DNA of 50,436 nt from Streptomyces sp. CBMA156 (GTDB taxonomy: Bacteria > Actinomycetota > Actinomycetes > Streptomycetales > Streptomycetaceae), in NCBI RefSeq assembly GCF_014596515.1, contig NZ_MSJQ01000439.1:1-50436 (forward strand), given 5' to 3'. This document shows, one piece after another, positions 41,654 to 49,737 of the stretch. The notes beneath the pieces are model-generated. The model made no database searches, was not told where the DNA came from, and saw only the letters and a list, made by a program, of their open reading frames with translations. The position numbers and the translations under genes are program-made. How positions within the stretch are numbered: the first letter of the stretch is position 1; each line of letters opens with the position of its first letter.

Positions 41654-42289
41654 TCATGGTGTCGCCGTCTCGTCAGGTGTCGGGGCGCCGGCGCCGAACG
41701 CCCGCCCCAGCGCGGCCATCAGCTCCTCGTAGCGCGCGCCCGCCTCGGCCGGGGCGAAGTGGCCGGCCAGCTCCAGGCTCACCGCGCCGTGGGTGGCCGC
41801 CCAGAACAGCTTGGACACCTCGTGGGCGTCGCCGGGCCGGAAGACCCCGGCCGCCATGCAGGCGTCCACGGCGGCCACCGAGGCGCCGAACGCCCCGTCC
41901 GCCACGGCCAGGGCCTCGGCGCCGGGACGGAATCCGGGCACCGGCTGCTCGAACATCACCCGGTAGTAGGCGGGTTCGGCGAGCGCCCGCTCCCGGTAGG
42001 CCCGGCCGAGCGCGGTCAGGTACGCCAACGGCCCTTCTCCGCGCGGCACTTCGTCCTGCGCCCGGCGCAGCCGCGCGAAGCCCTCGCGGTACAGCGCGTC
42101 GAGCAACCCCTCCTTCCCTCCGAACATCGTGTACAGCACCTTGGTCGAGGAGCCGATCTCGGCGGCGATCCGGCGCACGGTCAGCCCGGCGGGGCCTTCG
42201 GTGACGAGGAGCGCGATGGCGCGGTCGAGGATCACGGCGCGCACGGCGTCCTGGCCGGCCCGCTGCGCGTCCTGGTAGGGCGTGCTCAT
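41654..42289 (-). CDS. TetR-family regulator of the carotenoid oxygenase operon
   Basis: 211 residues. HTH: LDRAIALLVTEGPAGLTVRR, IAAEIGSSTKVLYTMFGGKE. The ligand domain is of the TetR_C WHG type (LAEPAYYRVMFEQPVPGFRP, VSKLFWAATHGAVSLELAGH). The ATG at 42289 is followed upstream by a dyad of GGTAAC/GTTACC half-sites, so it is probably autoregulated together with the oxygenase gene. A TTG at 42298 would lie inside that operator. The ligand may be the oxygenase's substrate or product. Confidence 0.93.
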   Translation of the reverse strand: MSTPYQDAQRAGQDAVRAVILDRAIALLVTEGPAGLTVRRIAAEIGSSTKVLYTMFGGKEGLLDALYREGFARLRRAQDEVPRGEGPLAYLTALGRAYRERALAEPAYYRVMFEQPVPGFRPGAEALAVADGAFGASVAAVDACMAAGVFRPGDAHEVSKLFWAATHGAVSLELAGHFAPAEAGARYEELMAALGRAFGAGAPTPDETATP

Positions 42290-42290
42290 G

Positions 42291-42324
42291 GGTAACAATG
42301 TAACCGATGGAAAACAGTGTTACC
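42291..42324. promoter_or_regulatory. TetR-type operator GGTAACA...TGTTACC
   Basis: GGTAACAATGTAACC (42291-42305) is a near-perfect dyad, and a further TGTTACC lies at 42318-42324. It is directly upstream of the TetR start and should block the operon promoter. The rest of the gap to 42693 holds short open frames on both strands that I could not support as genes, although the sequence there is less GC-rich than elsewhere. Confidence 0.65.
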
Positions 42325-42693
42325 ACCCCTGTCTGCGGATCGCCGCCCGAAGCCCTGCGGCTCGTACACACCCCCTGCTCGGAGCAGGAAGTCGGCCCGT
42401 CCGACTTTCCACTCCGGCCTCCACCCCTTCCGCACACTGGCGCGCCCCACGAACGAGGGACCTGACGCATCCCTCCCGGCACCGCAACACCAGTTCACCG
42501 CAGGAAAGTTGGCGTCACGTCAAGGCGAGTCCAGCCCGTCGGCCGCGGAATTCCCGGCCCGCGCTGAGCCGACCGAGTGAGCCTCCGCCACGGGCAGTGC
42601 GCGCACCACCGGTCCGCTCGTTCTGCTGTACATGCCTCCCTCGCTCTCCACGCCGCCCCCGTTGCCCGCGCACAGCACCGCGAGGAGGTTCCC

Positions 42694-43023
42694 GTGGCCG
42701 TGATCGGCCGTGCCACGGCCACCGTGGTGGCCCTGGGCATCCTGCTCGTCCCGGCGGCGGTCACCGCGGGCACCGACCTGGCGCCCGAGGTCGGCTCGGG
42801 CTGGTGGGAGGTGTCGGCCAACGCCGCCAACGTCCGGGTCGACCACTTCGGCGAGGAGCCCGTCATCGGATTAGCCAGTTCGGGTGACCGGGTCGAGGTC
42901 GTGGACACCTGGACCTCACCGCTCGGCGCCCGCTGGGCGAAGGTCATGGTGGTGCGCAACCGGGTCTCCGGATGGGTCCTGTGGTCCCTGCTCGCGCACC
43001 GCGACCCGTCATCGGAACCGTAG
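42694..43023 (+). CDS. Secreted SH3-domain protein (contains a TTA codon)
   Basis: 109 residues. A hydrophobic leader (VVALGILLVPAAVTAG) is followed by a bacterial SH3-like domain: WWEVSANAANVRV, GDRVEVVDTWTSPLGARWAK, VRNRVSGWVLWSLL. SH3b domains bind peptidoglycan or peptides outside the cell. GTG 42694 has GAGGAGG 5 bases upstream; GTG 42700 is an alternative. Codon 60 (42871-42873) is TTA, the rare Leu codon read by the bldA tRNA in Streptomyces, so expression is expected late in growth. The following hydrolase gene starts 32 bases downstream. Confidence 0.88.
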   Translation: MAVIGRATATVVALGILLVPAAVTAGTDLAPEVGSGWWEVSANAANVRVDHFGEEPVIGLASSGDRVEVVDTWTSPLGARWAKVMVVRNRVSGWVLWSLLAHRDPSSEP

Positions 43024-43055
43024 AATCCGTCTGTACGAATCAGGAGGGATATCGC

Positions 43056-43745
43056 GTGTTCCGAGCGCAGCGTCCGCGCACCGCAGAGCTGACCCCGTGG
43101 CAGGGCGAGGGGCCGGTCAACGGCGTCGCCCTGCTGTTGCCGGGCGGATTCATCCGCAGCCGGCGCGCACCGATGAAGGTCGCCGAGCTGGGCCTGCGGG
43201 ACCTGGCCACCGAACTCGCCGACCGCGGCCGGCCGCACGGCCTCGCGGTGCACCTGCTGCGCTACCGCCACGGCGGCTGGAACGGCGCCGACGCCGACAC
43301 CGCGGTCGACACCCGCTGGGCGCTCGACGAGCTCGCCCGGCGGTACCCGGGCACACCGGTCGTCCTGATCGGCAACTCGCTGGGCGGGCGCGCCGCGTTC
43401 TGGTGCGCCGGGCACCCGTCCGTGGTCGGCGTGGCCGGGATCGCCCCCTGGCTGCCCAGCGGCGACCCGGTGGACCAGCTGGCCGGGCGGCGGGTCCTGA
43501 TCGTCCACGGCACCGGCGACCACAGCTCGGCCAACGCCGCCCAGTCCCTGGAGTACGCGCTGCGCGCCCGGCAGGTCGTCCCCGGCCTCGCGCGCTACGA
43601 GGCCCCGGGCGCCAACCACTACCTGCTCCGCGAGTCCCGCGACATCAGCGCGCTGACCACCGGCTTCACCCTCGCCACCCTGGGCGCCGAGCCCGCCCCG
43701 CTGACGGCGGGGGCGGTCTGCACCCGGCTCCCGGCCCGGGCGTAG
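43056..43745 (+). CDS. Alpha/beta hydrolase (small)
   Basis: 229 residues. VNGVALLLPGGFIRSRRAPM replaces the usual HG oxyanion loop, GNSLGGRAAFWCAG is the nucleophile elbow (Ser), HGTGDHSSANAAQSLEYA brings the Asp, and PGANHYLLRES the His. There is no signal peptide. AGGAGGGA lies 7 bases before GTG 43056. Members are often annotated as dienelactone-hydrolase-like. The 32-base gap to the SH3 gene allows a common transcript. A 36-base perfect palindrome follows the gene. Confidence 0.88.
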   Translation: MFRAQRPRTAELTPWQGEGPVNGVALLLPGGFIRSRRAPMKVAELGLRDLATELADRGRPHGLAVHLLRYRHGGWNGADADTAVDTRWALDELARRYPGTPVVLIGNSLGGRAAFWCAGHPSVVGVAGIAPWLPSGDPVDQLAGRRVLIVHGTGDHSSANAAQSLEYALRARQVVPGLARYEAPGANHYLLRESRDISALTTGFTLATLGAEPAPLTAGAVCTRLPARA

Positions 43746-43797
43746 CCGCTCCCCTCCCCCTGCCGCACCTCGCGCCGCACACCCCGTGCCCCGCACC

Positions 43798-43833
43798 CCG
43801 GGCCTCCCCTGCCGATCGGCAGGGGAGGCCCGG
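43798..43833. terminator. 36-base perfect palindrome after the hydrolase gene
   Basis: Positions 43798-43833 read the same on both strands, with arms of 18 bases (CCGGGCCTCCCCTGCCGA and its inverse) and no loop bases at all. A real RNA hairpin would open 3-4 central bases. The central TGCCGATCGGCA recurs at 43854-43865, next to a smaller dyad GCAGGAATCCTGC (43845-43857). It is probably a terminator, or a protein site because of the repeated core. Confidence 0.7.
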
Positions 43834-43992
43834 CTGCTTTCCCGCAGGAATCCTGCCGATCGGCACATGCGCGAACGGGCCCTCAGCGATCAATCTTGGA
43901 GTCACCGCGAGGGCGGCCACCCGGGCCGCCGCAGAAGGGATCCTCCACCGTGTTCCGTGAGCGCGCCCTCCACCTCCACTTCCACGAAGCGG

Positions 43993-44011
43993 AACTGAAT
44001 GATCGTCAGTT
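43993..44011. promoter_or_regulatory. Candidate operator AACTGA-N7-TCAGTT
   Basis: AACTGAATGATCGTCAGTT has perfect 6-base arms around 7 bases, 76 bases upstream of the secreted serine hydrolase gene. It is an AT-richer dyad in a 341-base gap (43746-44086) that otherwise holds the palindrome above, CTGAC repeats before the ATG, and no supported gene. Confidence 0.45.
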
Positions 44012-44086
44012 TCGTCCTCTCCGGGGCGGGTCACTCCGACCCGCGCCCACCCCACCGGACCTGACCTGACCTGACCGGAGAAACAC

Positions 44087-45310
44087 ATGCCCCTCGTCAA
44101 GCCCGCCGCCAAGCCCGCCGCCCTCGCGCTCGGCCTCGCCACCCTGTTCCTCGCGGCCGCGCCCGCCACACCCGCCCTCGCGGCCGCACCCACCCTCGCC
44201 ACAGCCCAGGCACCGTCCACCGGTCCCGACCCGGCCGTCCTCGACGCCGCGATCGCCGCCCGGCCGGGCGATCCGATGGCCGGCGTGGTCGCCCGGGTGA
44301 CGGTGGACGGCCGGGCCTGGCGCGGCAGCGGCAGCGATCCGGTGAGCGGGCGGCCGGTGGCACCGAACGCCGCGTTCCGGATCGGCAGCATCAACAAGGC
44401 CTTCGTCGCCACCGTGTTACTGCAACTCGCCGCCGAGCGGCGGATCTCCCTGGACGGCACCGTCCAGCAGTACCTGCCGGGCACACTGCCCGCGGACTTC
44501 ACCCTGCCGATCACCATCCGTCAACTCCTCGACCACACCAGCGGGCTGCCGCAGGCCGTCGAGGGCCCGGGGGCCCACGACGCCGACGGGGTGATCGCGC
44601 GCCGGTGGGGCCTGGAGACGCTCGACCAGGTCGTCCAGAGGACGCTCCACCCCGAGGACGGGCACGAGGTCACCCGAGCCTTCGACCCCGGCACCGAACA
44701 GGAGTACAACAACTTCAACTACCGGCTGGCGGGCCGGATCATCGAGCAGGTGACCGGGCACACGTTCAGGGCGGAGGTGACGGCCCGCGTCCTGAAGCCC
44801 CTCGGCCTGCGGCACACCGAGGTGCCCGAGGGCAGGCCCACGATGCCCGAACCGCACCTGACCGGGTACTTCGCCGACAACGCCGGCACCCCGACCGACG
44901 TGTCCGAGCAGGGCGGCAACTCGGAGTCGATGGTCTCCACTCCGGCCGACCTCGACCGCTTCCTGCGCGCCCTGCTGGGCGGCGAACTCCTGCCGCCCCA
45001 GCAGATGCACGACCTGCTCACACTGCCGCGCGACGCCTCCGGCCGGCTGCTCCCCATGCGCACCGAGGGTGAGTGCCGGTTCGGCCCGGACAAGGGACGG
45101 GCCTGCTACAGCGCCGGGCTCATGGCGCTCCCCCTACAGGACGGCACGGTGCTCTGGGGCAAGACCGGGCATGACCTCGGGTACTCAGACGCCTTCTTCG
45201 CCAGCCTGGACCTGCGCAAGCGCCTGGTCTACTCCGTCGGCACCCACGACAGCGCCCCGGCACCGGCGCTCCGCATCGCCGCCGCGACCTTCGGGCCCTT
45301 CGCCAGCTGA
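44087..45310 (+). CDS. Secreted serine hydrolase / D,D-carboxypeptidase (beta-lactamase fold, TTA codon)
   Basis: 407 residues. Signal peptide ~1-33 (ALALGLATLFLAAAPATPALA) with an AxA cleavage site. Catalytic motifs: SINK in FRIGSINKAFVAT near residue 103, YNNFNYRLAG (YxN) near ~205, LDHTSGLP in the core, and WGKTGHDLGYS (KTG) near ~357. This is the class C/DD-peptidase R61-like family acting on cell-wall peptides outside the cell. Codon 111 (44417-44419) is TTA, so bldA-dependent translation is expected. GGAGAAAC precedes the ATG. Confidence 0.95.
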   Translation: MPLVKPAAKPAALALGLATLFLAAAPATPALAAAPTLATAQAPSTGPDPAVLDAAIAARPGDPMAGVVARVTVDGRAWRGSGSDPVSGRPVAPNAAFRIGSINKAFVATVLLQLAAERRISLDGTVQQYLPGTLPADFTLPITIRQLLDHTSGLPQAVEGPGAHDADGVIARRWGLETLDQVVQRTLHPEDGHEVTRAFDPGTEQEYNNFNYRLAGRIIEQVTGHTFRAEVTARVLKPLGLRHTEVPEGRPTMPEPHLTGYFADNAGTPTDVSEQGGNSESMVSTPADLDRFLRALLGGELLPPQQMHDLLTLPRDASGRLLPMRTEGECRFGPDKGRACYSAGLMALPLQDGTVLWGKTGHDLGYSDAFFASLDLRKRLVYSVGTHDSAPAPALRIAAATFGPFAS

Positions 45311-45399
45311 CCCCGACCGCACCGGCCCAGCCCACGACCGACTGACCGACCAGCCCACTGACCGACTGACACTCGGCCGCCGTCTCACAAGGAGTCCGG

Positions 45400-46374
45400 A
45401 TGATCGCCATCCCCGACGGGCTCGTCCGCACCACCGTCGACCGCGAGGGAGCCCCCGGCGCGGCCTGGATCGCCGAACTCCCCGGCCTCGCCGCCGAACT
45501 GCTGGAACACTGGGGCTGCGTGCCGGACGGCGTGGCCACCCACGGCGGCGTCGGTCTGGTCCTCCCGGTCCGGCCGGGCACGGGGCATCCAGCGGGCCGG
45601 ACAGCGGGGCGGACGGCCGTACTGAAGGTCTCGTTCCCCCACCCCGGCAACGTCCACGAGCCGGACGCCTTCGCGGTGTGGGCGGGCCGGGGCGCCGTCC
45701 GGCTGTACGAACGGGACGTCGAGCGCTTCGCGATGCTGCTGGAACGCGTGAGCCCGGCCACGCTCGCCGAAGTCCGGGACAGCGACGAGGTGGTGACGGT
45801 CGCCGGGCGGCTCAGCCGTCGGCTCGCCGTCCCGGCACCGCCCCGTCCGCCCGGTTGCCCACCCGGTCTGCCCCGGCTGAGCGACCGGGCCCCGGACTGG
45901 GAGACCCGCCTGCGCGCCGACGCGGCCTCGCTGCCCCACGCCCTGCCGGCCCGCACCGTGGCGGCCGCCCTGGCGACCGTCCGCGACCTCGCCCGCGCCC
46001 AGCCTGACCTGCTCGTCCACGGCGACCTCCACGCCCGCAACATCCTGCGCGCGGAGCGCGAACCCTGGCTGGCCGTGGACCCCAAGGGGTACCTGGGAGA
46101 TCCGGCCTACGACGGCGGCACCCTGCTCACGGCCCACGCGCTCACCCTGCTCGACGCCGCGGACGTGCGCCGCGCGATCCTCCGCGCACTCGACGCCTTC
46201 GCCGAGGCCGCCGAGCTGGACCGCGAACGCACCCGCCGCTGGGCCCAGCTCCACGCCGTCCAGGCCGCCTTCCGGGGTCGTCGGCACGGCTTCCGGCGCG
46301 CCCGCAGCGGCCCCGAACGCGACCGGCTCACCCGGTACGCGGACCAGCTCGCCGAAGTCCTCACCTCCGGCTGA
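45400..46374 (+). CDS. Aminoglycoside/hydroxyurea phosphotransferase-like kinase (APH(6) type)
   Basis: 324 residues with the kinase-like fold of APH(6)/hydroxyurea phosphotransferase. The nucleotide Lys region is AVLKVSFPHPGNVHEPDAFA, the hinge/acidic helix FAMLLERVSPATLAEV, the catalytic loop LVHGDLHARNIL and the metal-binding DPKGYLGDPAYDGG. Members phosphorylate streptomycin at the 6-hydroxyl or act on hydroxyurea; Streptomyces chromosomes often hold several whose natural substrate is unknown. The ATG is preceded by AAGGAGTCC. It is cytoplasmic and transcribed on its own. Confidence 0.92.
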   Translation: MIAIPDGLVRTTVDREGAPGAAWIAELPGLAAELLEHWGCVPDGVATHGGVGLVLPVRPGTGHPAGRTAGRTAVLKVSFPHPGNVHEPDAFAVWAGRGAVRLYERDVERFAMLLERVSPATLAEVRDSDEVVTVAGRLSRRLAVPAPPRPPGCPPGLPRLSDRAPDWETRLRADAASLPHALPARTVAAALATVRDLARAQPDLLVHGDLHARNILRAEREPWLAVDPKGYLGDPAYDGGTLLTAHALTLLDAADVRRAILRALDAFAEAAELDRERTRRWAQLHAVQAAFRGRRHGFRRARSGPERDRLTRYADQLAEVLTSG

Positions 46375-46528
46375 AAGGACTCCCGCAGTCGCCGACGCAC
46401 ATCAGCCCGGACCTCCGGTCCCCACCGGCCGACCGCCCCGCCTGCAAGGAGGCGGACCCTCCTCAGGCTGCCACGCCCCGCCGAAATCGTGTTGGCGGTC
46501 GGCGGCCCGCACTGCCTATGGTCGGGGG

Positions 46529-46888
46529 ATGACCACCACCCGAACCTTCCGCATCATGGTGCGCGGCGTCTTCGACGGCCTCACCGACGAACAGCGCGCC
46601 GAACTGCTCGCCGCCGCCCCCGAGCACGACGTGCTGCACGCCGCCTTCACCCGCGAGGGCCACCTCAGTTACGACCTGTCCGCGCGGGCCGCCTTCACCT
46701 TCCGCTTCCTCGACGGCGGCGAGGCCGAGGAGGACATCCTGGAGGCCACCGAGCGGGCCGAGCAGTCGGCCCGGAGCTGGCTGGCCGAACGGGGCTACGG
46801 CCACAAGAACCTCCGGTCCCAGGCCGAGGACCTCTCCCAGGCGCCGCTCGGCAAGCGGCAGCGCCGCGCCGCCAACGCCGCGCACTGA
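46529..46888 (+). CDS. DUF6204 family protein
   Basis: 119 residues. MVRGVFDGLTDEQRAELLAA, APEHDVLHAAFTREGHLSYD and FTFRFLDGGEAEEDI are the conserved core of this small actinobacterial family, and the C-terminus is Arg/Lys-rich. It is cytoplasmic, with no catalytic motif visible. The ATG at 46529 has little Shine-Dalgarno; ATGGTCGGGGG precedes it, so a leaderless or weak start is likely. The role is unknown. Confidence 0.85.
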   Translation: MTTTRTFRIMVRGVFDGLTDEQRAELLAAAPEHDVLHAAFTREGHLSYDLSARAAFTFRFLDGGEAEEDILEATERAEQSARSWLAERGYGHKNLRSQAEDLSQAPLGKRQRRAANAAH

Positions 46889-46907
46889 CCCGACCCCCTC
46901 CCCCTTC

Positions 46908-46962
46908 GCCACCTCCTTGACGGTCTCCTCTTCGGATATGCTTGAGTAGTCAAGGAGGTGGC
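46908..46962 (+). promoter_or_regulatory. Inverted repeat that includes the MarR gene's Shine-Dalgarno
   Basis: GCCACCTCCTTGA (46908-46920) is the exact inverse of TCAAGGAGGTGGC (46950-46962), which contains the AAGGAGG ribosome-binding site 6 bases before ATG 46965. If both arms are transcribed, the mRNA could hide that site. As DNA, TTGA...TCAA also forms a MarR-type dyad at 46942-46953 (TTGAGTAGTCAA). TTGACG (46917) and TATGCT (46937) resemble -35 and -10 boxes, with short spacing. Confidence 0.65.
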
Positions 46963-46964
46963 AA

Positions 46965-47456
46965 ATGACAGAACAGGCGAAGCCCACACAGTCCACGACG
47001 GGCCCGAGCCCCGACCCGCTGGACACCGCCCTGCGACTGGTCCGCGCCCAGACGGCCGTGGTCAGGCGCTTCGACGCGAGCCTCAGCAGGCTGCACGGCG
47101 TCAGCCTGGCCGACTTCACCATGCTGCTCCACCTGTCCCAGGCCCCCGGCGGCCGGATGCGCCGGGTCGACCTCGCCGACGCCCTCGGGCTCACCGCCTC
47201 CGGCGTCACCCGCGGCCTCGCGCCGCTGGAGCGGATCGGCCTGGTCTCCCGCGAGGCCGCCGCCCGCGACGCCCGGGTCGCCTATGCCGCCCTCACCCCG
47301 ACCGGCCGCGACCGGCTCGCCGAGATGCTGCACACCGCCCGCCAGGCCGCCGCCGACCACTTCGCGGCCGAGCGATGGAGCGCCGAGGACCTCGGCCGGC
47401 TGTCCGCCCTGCTCACCCGCCTCGGCGGCACCGCCCCCGGCCAGCGGCTCGGCTGA
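46965..47456 (+). CDS. MarR-family regulator
   Basis: 163 residues. The winged HTH core covers ~45-125: LHGVSLADFTMLLHLSQAPG, RVDLADALGLTASGVTRGLA, LERIGLVSREAAARDARVAY and LTPTGRDRLAEML. The long helices at both ends would form the dimer. The ligand is probably a small aromatic or a drug, as is usual for the family. The strong AAGGAGG site is sequestered in an inverted repeat (see that entry), suggesting autoregulation through the dyad. The following methyltransferase gene, 117 bases on, may be a target. Confidence 0.93.
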   Translation: MTEQAKPTQSTTGPSPDPLDTALRLVRAQTAVVRRFDASLSRLHGVSLADFTMLLHLSQAPGGRMRRVDLADALGLTASGVTRGLAPLERIGLVSREAAARDARVAYAALTPTGRDRLAEMLHTARQAAADHFAAERWSAEDLGRLSALLTRLGGTAPGQRLG

Positions 47457-47573
47457 GCCGCGCACCCCGCCACACCCACCGCCCGGCACCACGTCCTAGG
47501 CTGGCCACACGACCCGCACCACCCGCCCGACCCGCACCACTCGTACCACCCCACCCCCGCGAAGGGCAGCACC

Positions 47574-48260
47574 ATGACCGACACCCCCGGTACCGGGCCC
47601 GGCCGGGAGCCCGCCCTCGCCGACGCCCAACGCACGCACTGGCAGCGGACCTACACCGCCAACCCCGGGATGTACGGCGAGCAGCCCTCCGCGCCCGCCG
47701 AGTACGCCGCCGGGGTGTTCACCGCCGCCGGGGCCGGGGACGTGCTGGAACTCGGCGCCGGCCACGGCCGCGACGCGCTGTTCTTCGCCCGTACCGGCTT
47801 CCGCGTCATGGCCGCCGACTTCAGTGCGACCGGCCTGGACCAGTTGCACGCCACCGCGGTGGAGCAGGGCCTGGCCGACCGGCTCTCGCCCCTCGCCCAC
47901 GACGTCCGTGACCCGCTGCCCCTCCCCGACGCCTCCGTCGACGCGGTCTTCGCCCACATGCTGCTCTGCATGGCGCTCTCCACCGAGGAGATCACGGCGC
48001 TCGTCGCCGAGGTCCGCCGCGTCCTGCGCCCGGGCGGCACCTTCGTCTACACCGTCCGCCACACCGGCGACGCCCACTACGGCGCCGGCACCGGCCACGG
48101 GGACGACATCTGGGAGCACGGCGGCTTCGCCGTCCACTTCTTCCCCCGCGAGCTGGTGGACGCGCTCGCCGAGGGCTGGCGCCTGACCGACGTCCATCCC
48201 TTCGAGGAGGGCGGACTGCCCCGCCGCCTCTGGCGCATCACCCAGGAGACCCCCCGATGA
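47574..48260 (+). CDS. Class I SAM-dependent methyltransferase (Methyltransf_11/25 type)
   Basis: 228 residues. Motif I is VLELGAGHGRDALFFARTGF, the strand-2 acidic end MAADFSATGLDQLHATAVEQ, and post-I LAHDVRDPLPLPDASVDAVF with LRPGGTFVYTVRHTGDAHYG. The C-terminal half ends in HPFEEGGLPRRLWRI, a common tail of the group. The acceptor is unknown. AAGGGCAGC precedes the ATG. Its stop overlaps the next gene's start (ATGA), so it is coupled to a TusA-like protein. Confidence 0.93.
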   Translation: MTDTPGTGPGREPALADAQRTHWQRTYTANPGMYGEQPSAPAEYAAGVFTAAGAGDVLELGAGHGRDALFFARTGFRVMAADFSATGLDQLHATAVEQGLADRLSPLAHDVRDPLPLPDASVDAVFAHMLLCMALSTEEITALVAEVRRVLRPGGTFVYTVRHTGDAHYGAGTGHGDDIWEHGGFAVHFFPRELVDALAEGWRLTDVHPFEEGGLPRRLWRITQETPR

Positions 48261-48625
48261 CCGCCCCCGAAGCCCCCCACACCACCGACACCGAGGCCCC
48301 CGCCCTCACCATCGACGGCACCGGCCTGCTCTGCGTCCAGCTCCTGCTCCGGCTGCGCGCCCGAATCGCGCACCTCCCGGCCGGCGCGGTGGTCCACATC
48401 CAGACCACCGACCCCGCCGCCCCGCTCGACCTGCCCGCCTGGTGCCACCTGACCGGCCACGAGTACCTCGGCCAGGTCCCGTACCAGGCCACCGACCGCG
48501 AGGTGTACGCCCTGCGCCTCACCTCCGCCCCGGTCCCGACCCGCCCGGACCGCCCCTGGCACCCGGCCCCCGACGCCGGCCAGCCGCAGCCCGACGCCGG
48601 CCGGGGGCAATCCGGCACCGCCTGA
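48257..48625 (+). CDS. TusA-like sulfurtransferase-family protein lacking the CPxP motif
   Basis: 122 residues. LTIDGTGLLCVQLLLRLRAR, PAGAVVHIQTTDPAAPLDLP and AWCHLTGHEYLG match the TusA/SirA small alpha/beta sandwich. The signature CPxP, where Cys carries the persulfide in TusA, reads CVQL here, so only the Cys remains. The last ~30 residues are Pro/Gln/Asp-rich. Coupling to the methyltransferase (4-base overlap) suggests a shared task, perhaps handling a thiolated molecule. The activity is uncertain. Confidence 0.82.
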   Translation: MTAPEAPHTTDTEAPALTIDGTGLLCVQLLLRLRARIAHLPAGAVVHIQTTDPAAPLDLPAWCHLTGHEYLGQVPYQATDREVYALRLTSAPVPTRPDRPWHPAPDAGQPQPDAGRGQSGTA

Positions 48626-48721
48626 CCACCCGTCGCCCGGGGCGCCCGTCACCCGAAGCGCCCCACGCCCTCGGCGGAAATCCCCGCGCGCCGGACTCCG
48701 GCGCCGGGACAGACTGCCCCC

Positions 48722-49696
48722 ATGCCCACGGCCGCCACGACGCCCCCGCCCCCGACCCCGGCCGCCAACCACCTCCTCGGCCACCCGCCCGAGGCCCGCC
48801 TCCTGCTGCTCAACTGCGACGACCTCGGCCTGGACGAGTCCGTCAACCTCGCCGTGATCGACGCCGTCCGCAACGGCGTCGCCGCCTCGTGCAGCCTGAT
48901 GACCCCGTGCGCCGCCGCCCCGCACGCGCTCCGGCTGCTGCGCCGGCACCCGGAGGTCCCCTTCGGCGTCCACCTCACCCTCGTCTGCGAGACCTCGGTG
49001 CGCGAGTCCCCGGACCGCCGCTGGGGCCCGCTCGCCGCCCGCGACCGGGTGCCCTCCCTCCTCGACGCCACCGGTGAGCTGTTCGCCCCCACTCCGGCCG
49101 GGCGCGCCGAACTGCTCGCCCGGGCCAGGATCGACCACGTCGAGCGTGAGTTCCGCGCCCAGATCGACGCGGTGGCGGCGGCCGGACTCGCCCCCACCCA
49201 CCTCGACTTCCACTGCCTCGCCGACGGCGGCCGCGAGGACATCCTCGACCTCACCCTCGCCCTCGGCGCCGAGTACGGCCTGGCGGTCCGGGTCTGGCTG
49301 CCGCCCGCGCTGGCCCGGCTGCGCGAACGCGGCCTGCCGGTCGTGGACCACGGCTTCCTCGACAGCTTCGCCGTCCCCCTCGACGACAAGCCCGCCCACT
49401 ACGCCCGGCTGCTCGCCGCCCTCCCACCGGGCCTCACCGAGTGGGCCCTGCACCCCGCCCTGCCCGGCCCGAGCCCTCGTGGCCCGGACCCCCGCGACCC
49501 GACCGCCCACGGCCCGGACGACGGCCGACGCGTCCGGGAGACCGACCACGAGTTCCTCGTCTCCCCCGAGGCACACCGGGCGCTCGCCGAGCACGACATC
49601 ACCGTCCTCGGCTACCGCGCGCTCCAGGAGGCCTGGCAACGAGCCCGAGGACGGCTCACACCCGAGGCCCGCGGGACACCCGGTGTGCCACGATGA
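48722..49696 (+). CDS. ChbG/YdjC-family carbohydrate deacetylase
   Basis: 324 residues. The metal site is complete: LLNCDDLGLDESVNLAVIDA (Asp pair), FGVHLTL (His) and PTHLDFHCLADGG (HxDxH region). A late WALHPALPGPSP brings the usual C-terminal His. YdjC-like enzymes remove acetyl groups from chito-oligosaccharides or related sugars. A ~16-residue Pro/Thr-rich leader is not a signal peptide, so it is cytoplasmic. ATG 48722 has no strong ribosome-binding site; GGCGGAAATC is further upstream. The next gene's candidate ATG (49693) overlaps its end, but a better start lies at 49738. Confidence 0.92.
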   Translation: MPTAATTPPPPTPAANHLLGHPPEARLLLLNCDDLGLDESVNLAVIDAVRNGVAASCSLMTPCAAAPHALRLLRRHPEVPFGVHLTLVCETSVRESPDRRWGPLAARDRVPSLLDATGELFAPTPAGRAELLARARIDHVEREFRAQIDAVAAAGLAPTHLDFHCLADGGREDILDLTLALGAEYGLAVRVWLPPALARLRERGLPVVDHGFLDSFAVPLDDKPAHYARLLAALPPGLTEWALHPALPGPSPRGPDPRDPTAHGPDDGRRVRETDHEFLVSPEAHRALAEHDITVLGYRALQEAWQRARGRLTPEARGTPGVPR

Positions 49697-49737
49697 GGAG
49701 GCACGAACGACCCAGCGCCACAGGGAGGTTGACCGCC

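Noticed and set aside
42286..42580. Short frames on both strands between the TetR operator and the SH3 gene
   Set aside because: No ribosome-binding site or conserved pattern; one of them would overlap the TetR operator and start.
42577..42693. Longer N-terminus for the SH3 protein
   Set aside because: The strong GAGGAGG site and the signal-peptide core both point to GTG 42694; the extra residues look non-coding.
43786..43998. Small plus-strand frame in the gap before the secreted carboxypeptidase-like gene
   Set aside because: It begins inside and runs through the 36-base palindrome, has no ribosome-binding site and no recognisable sequence.
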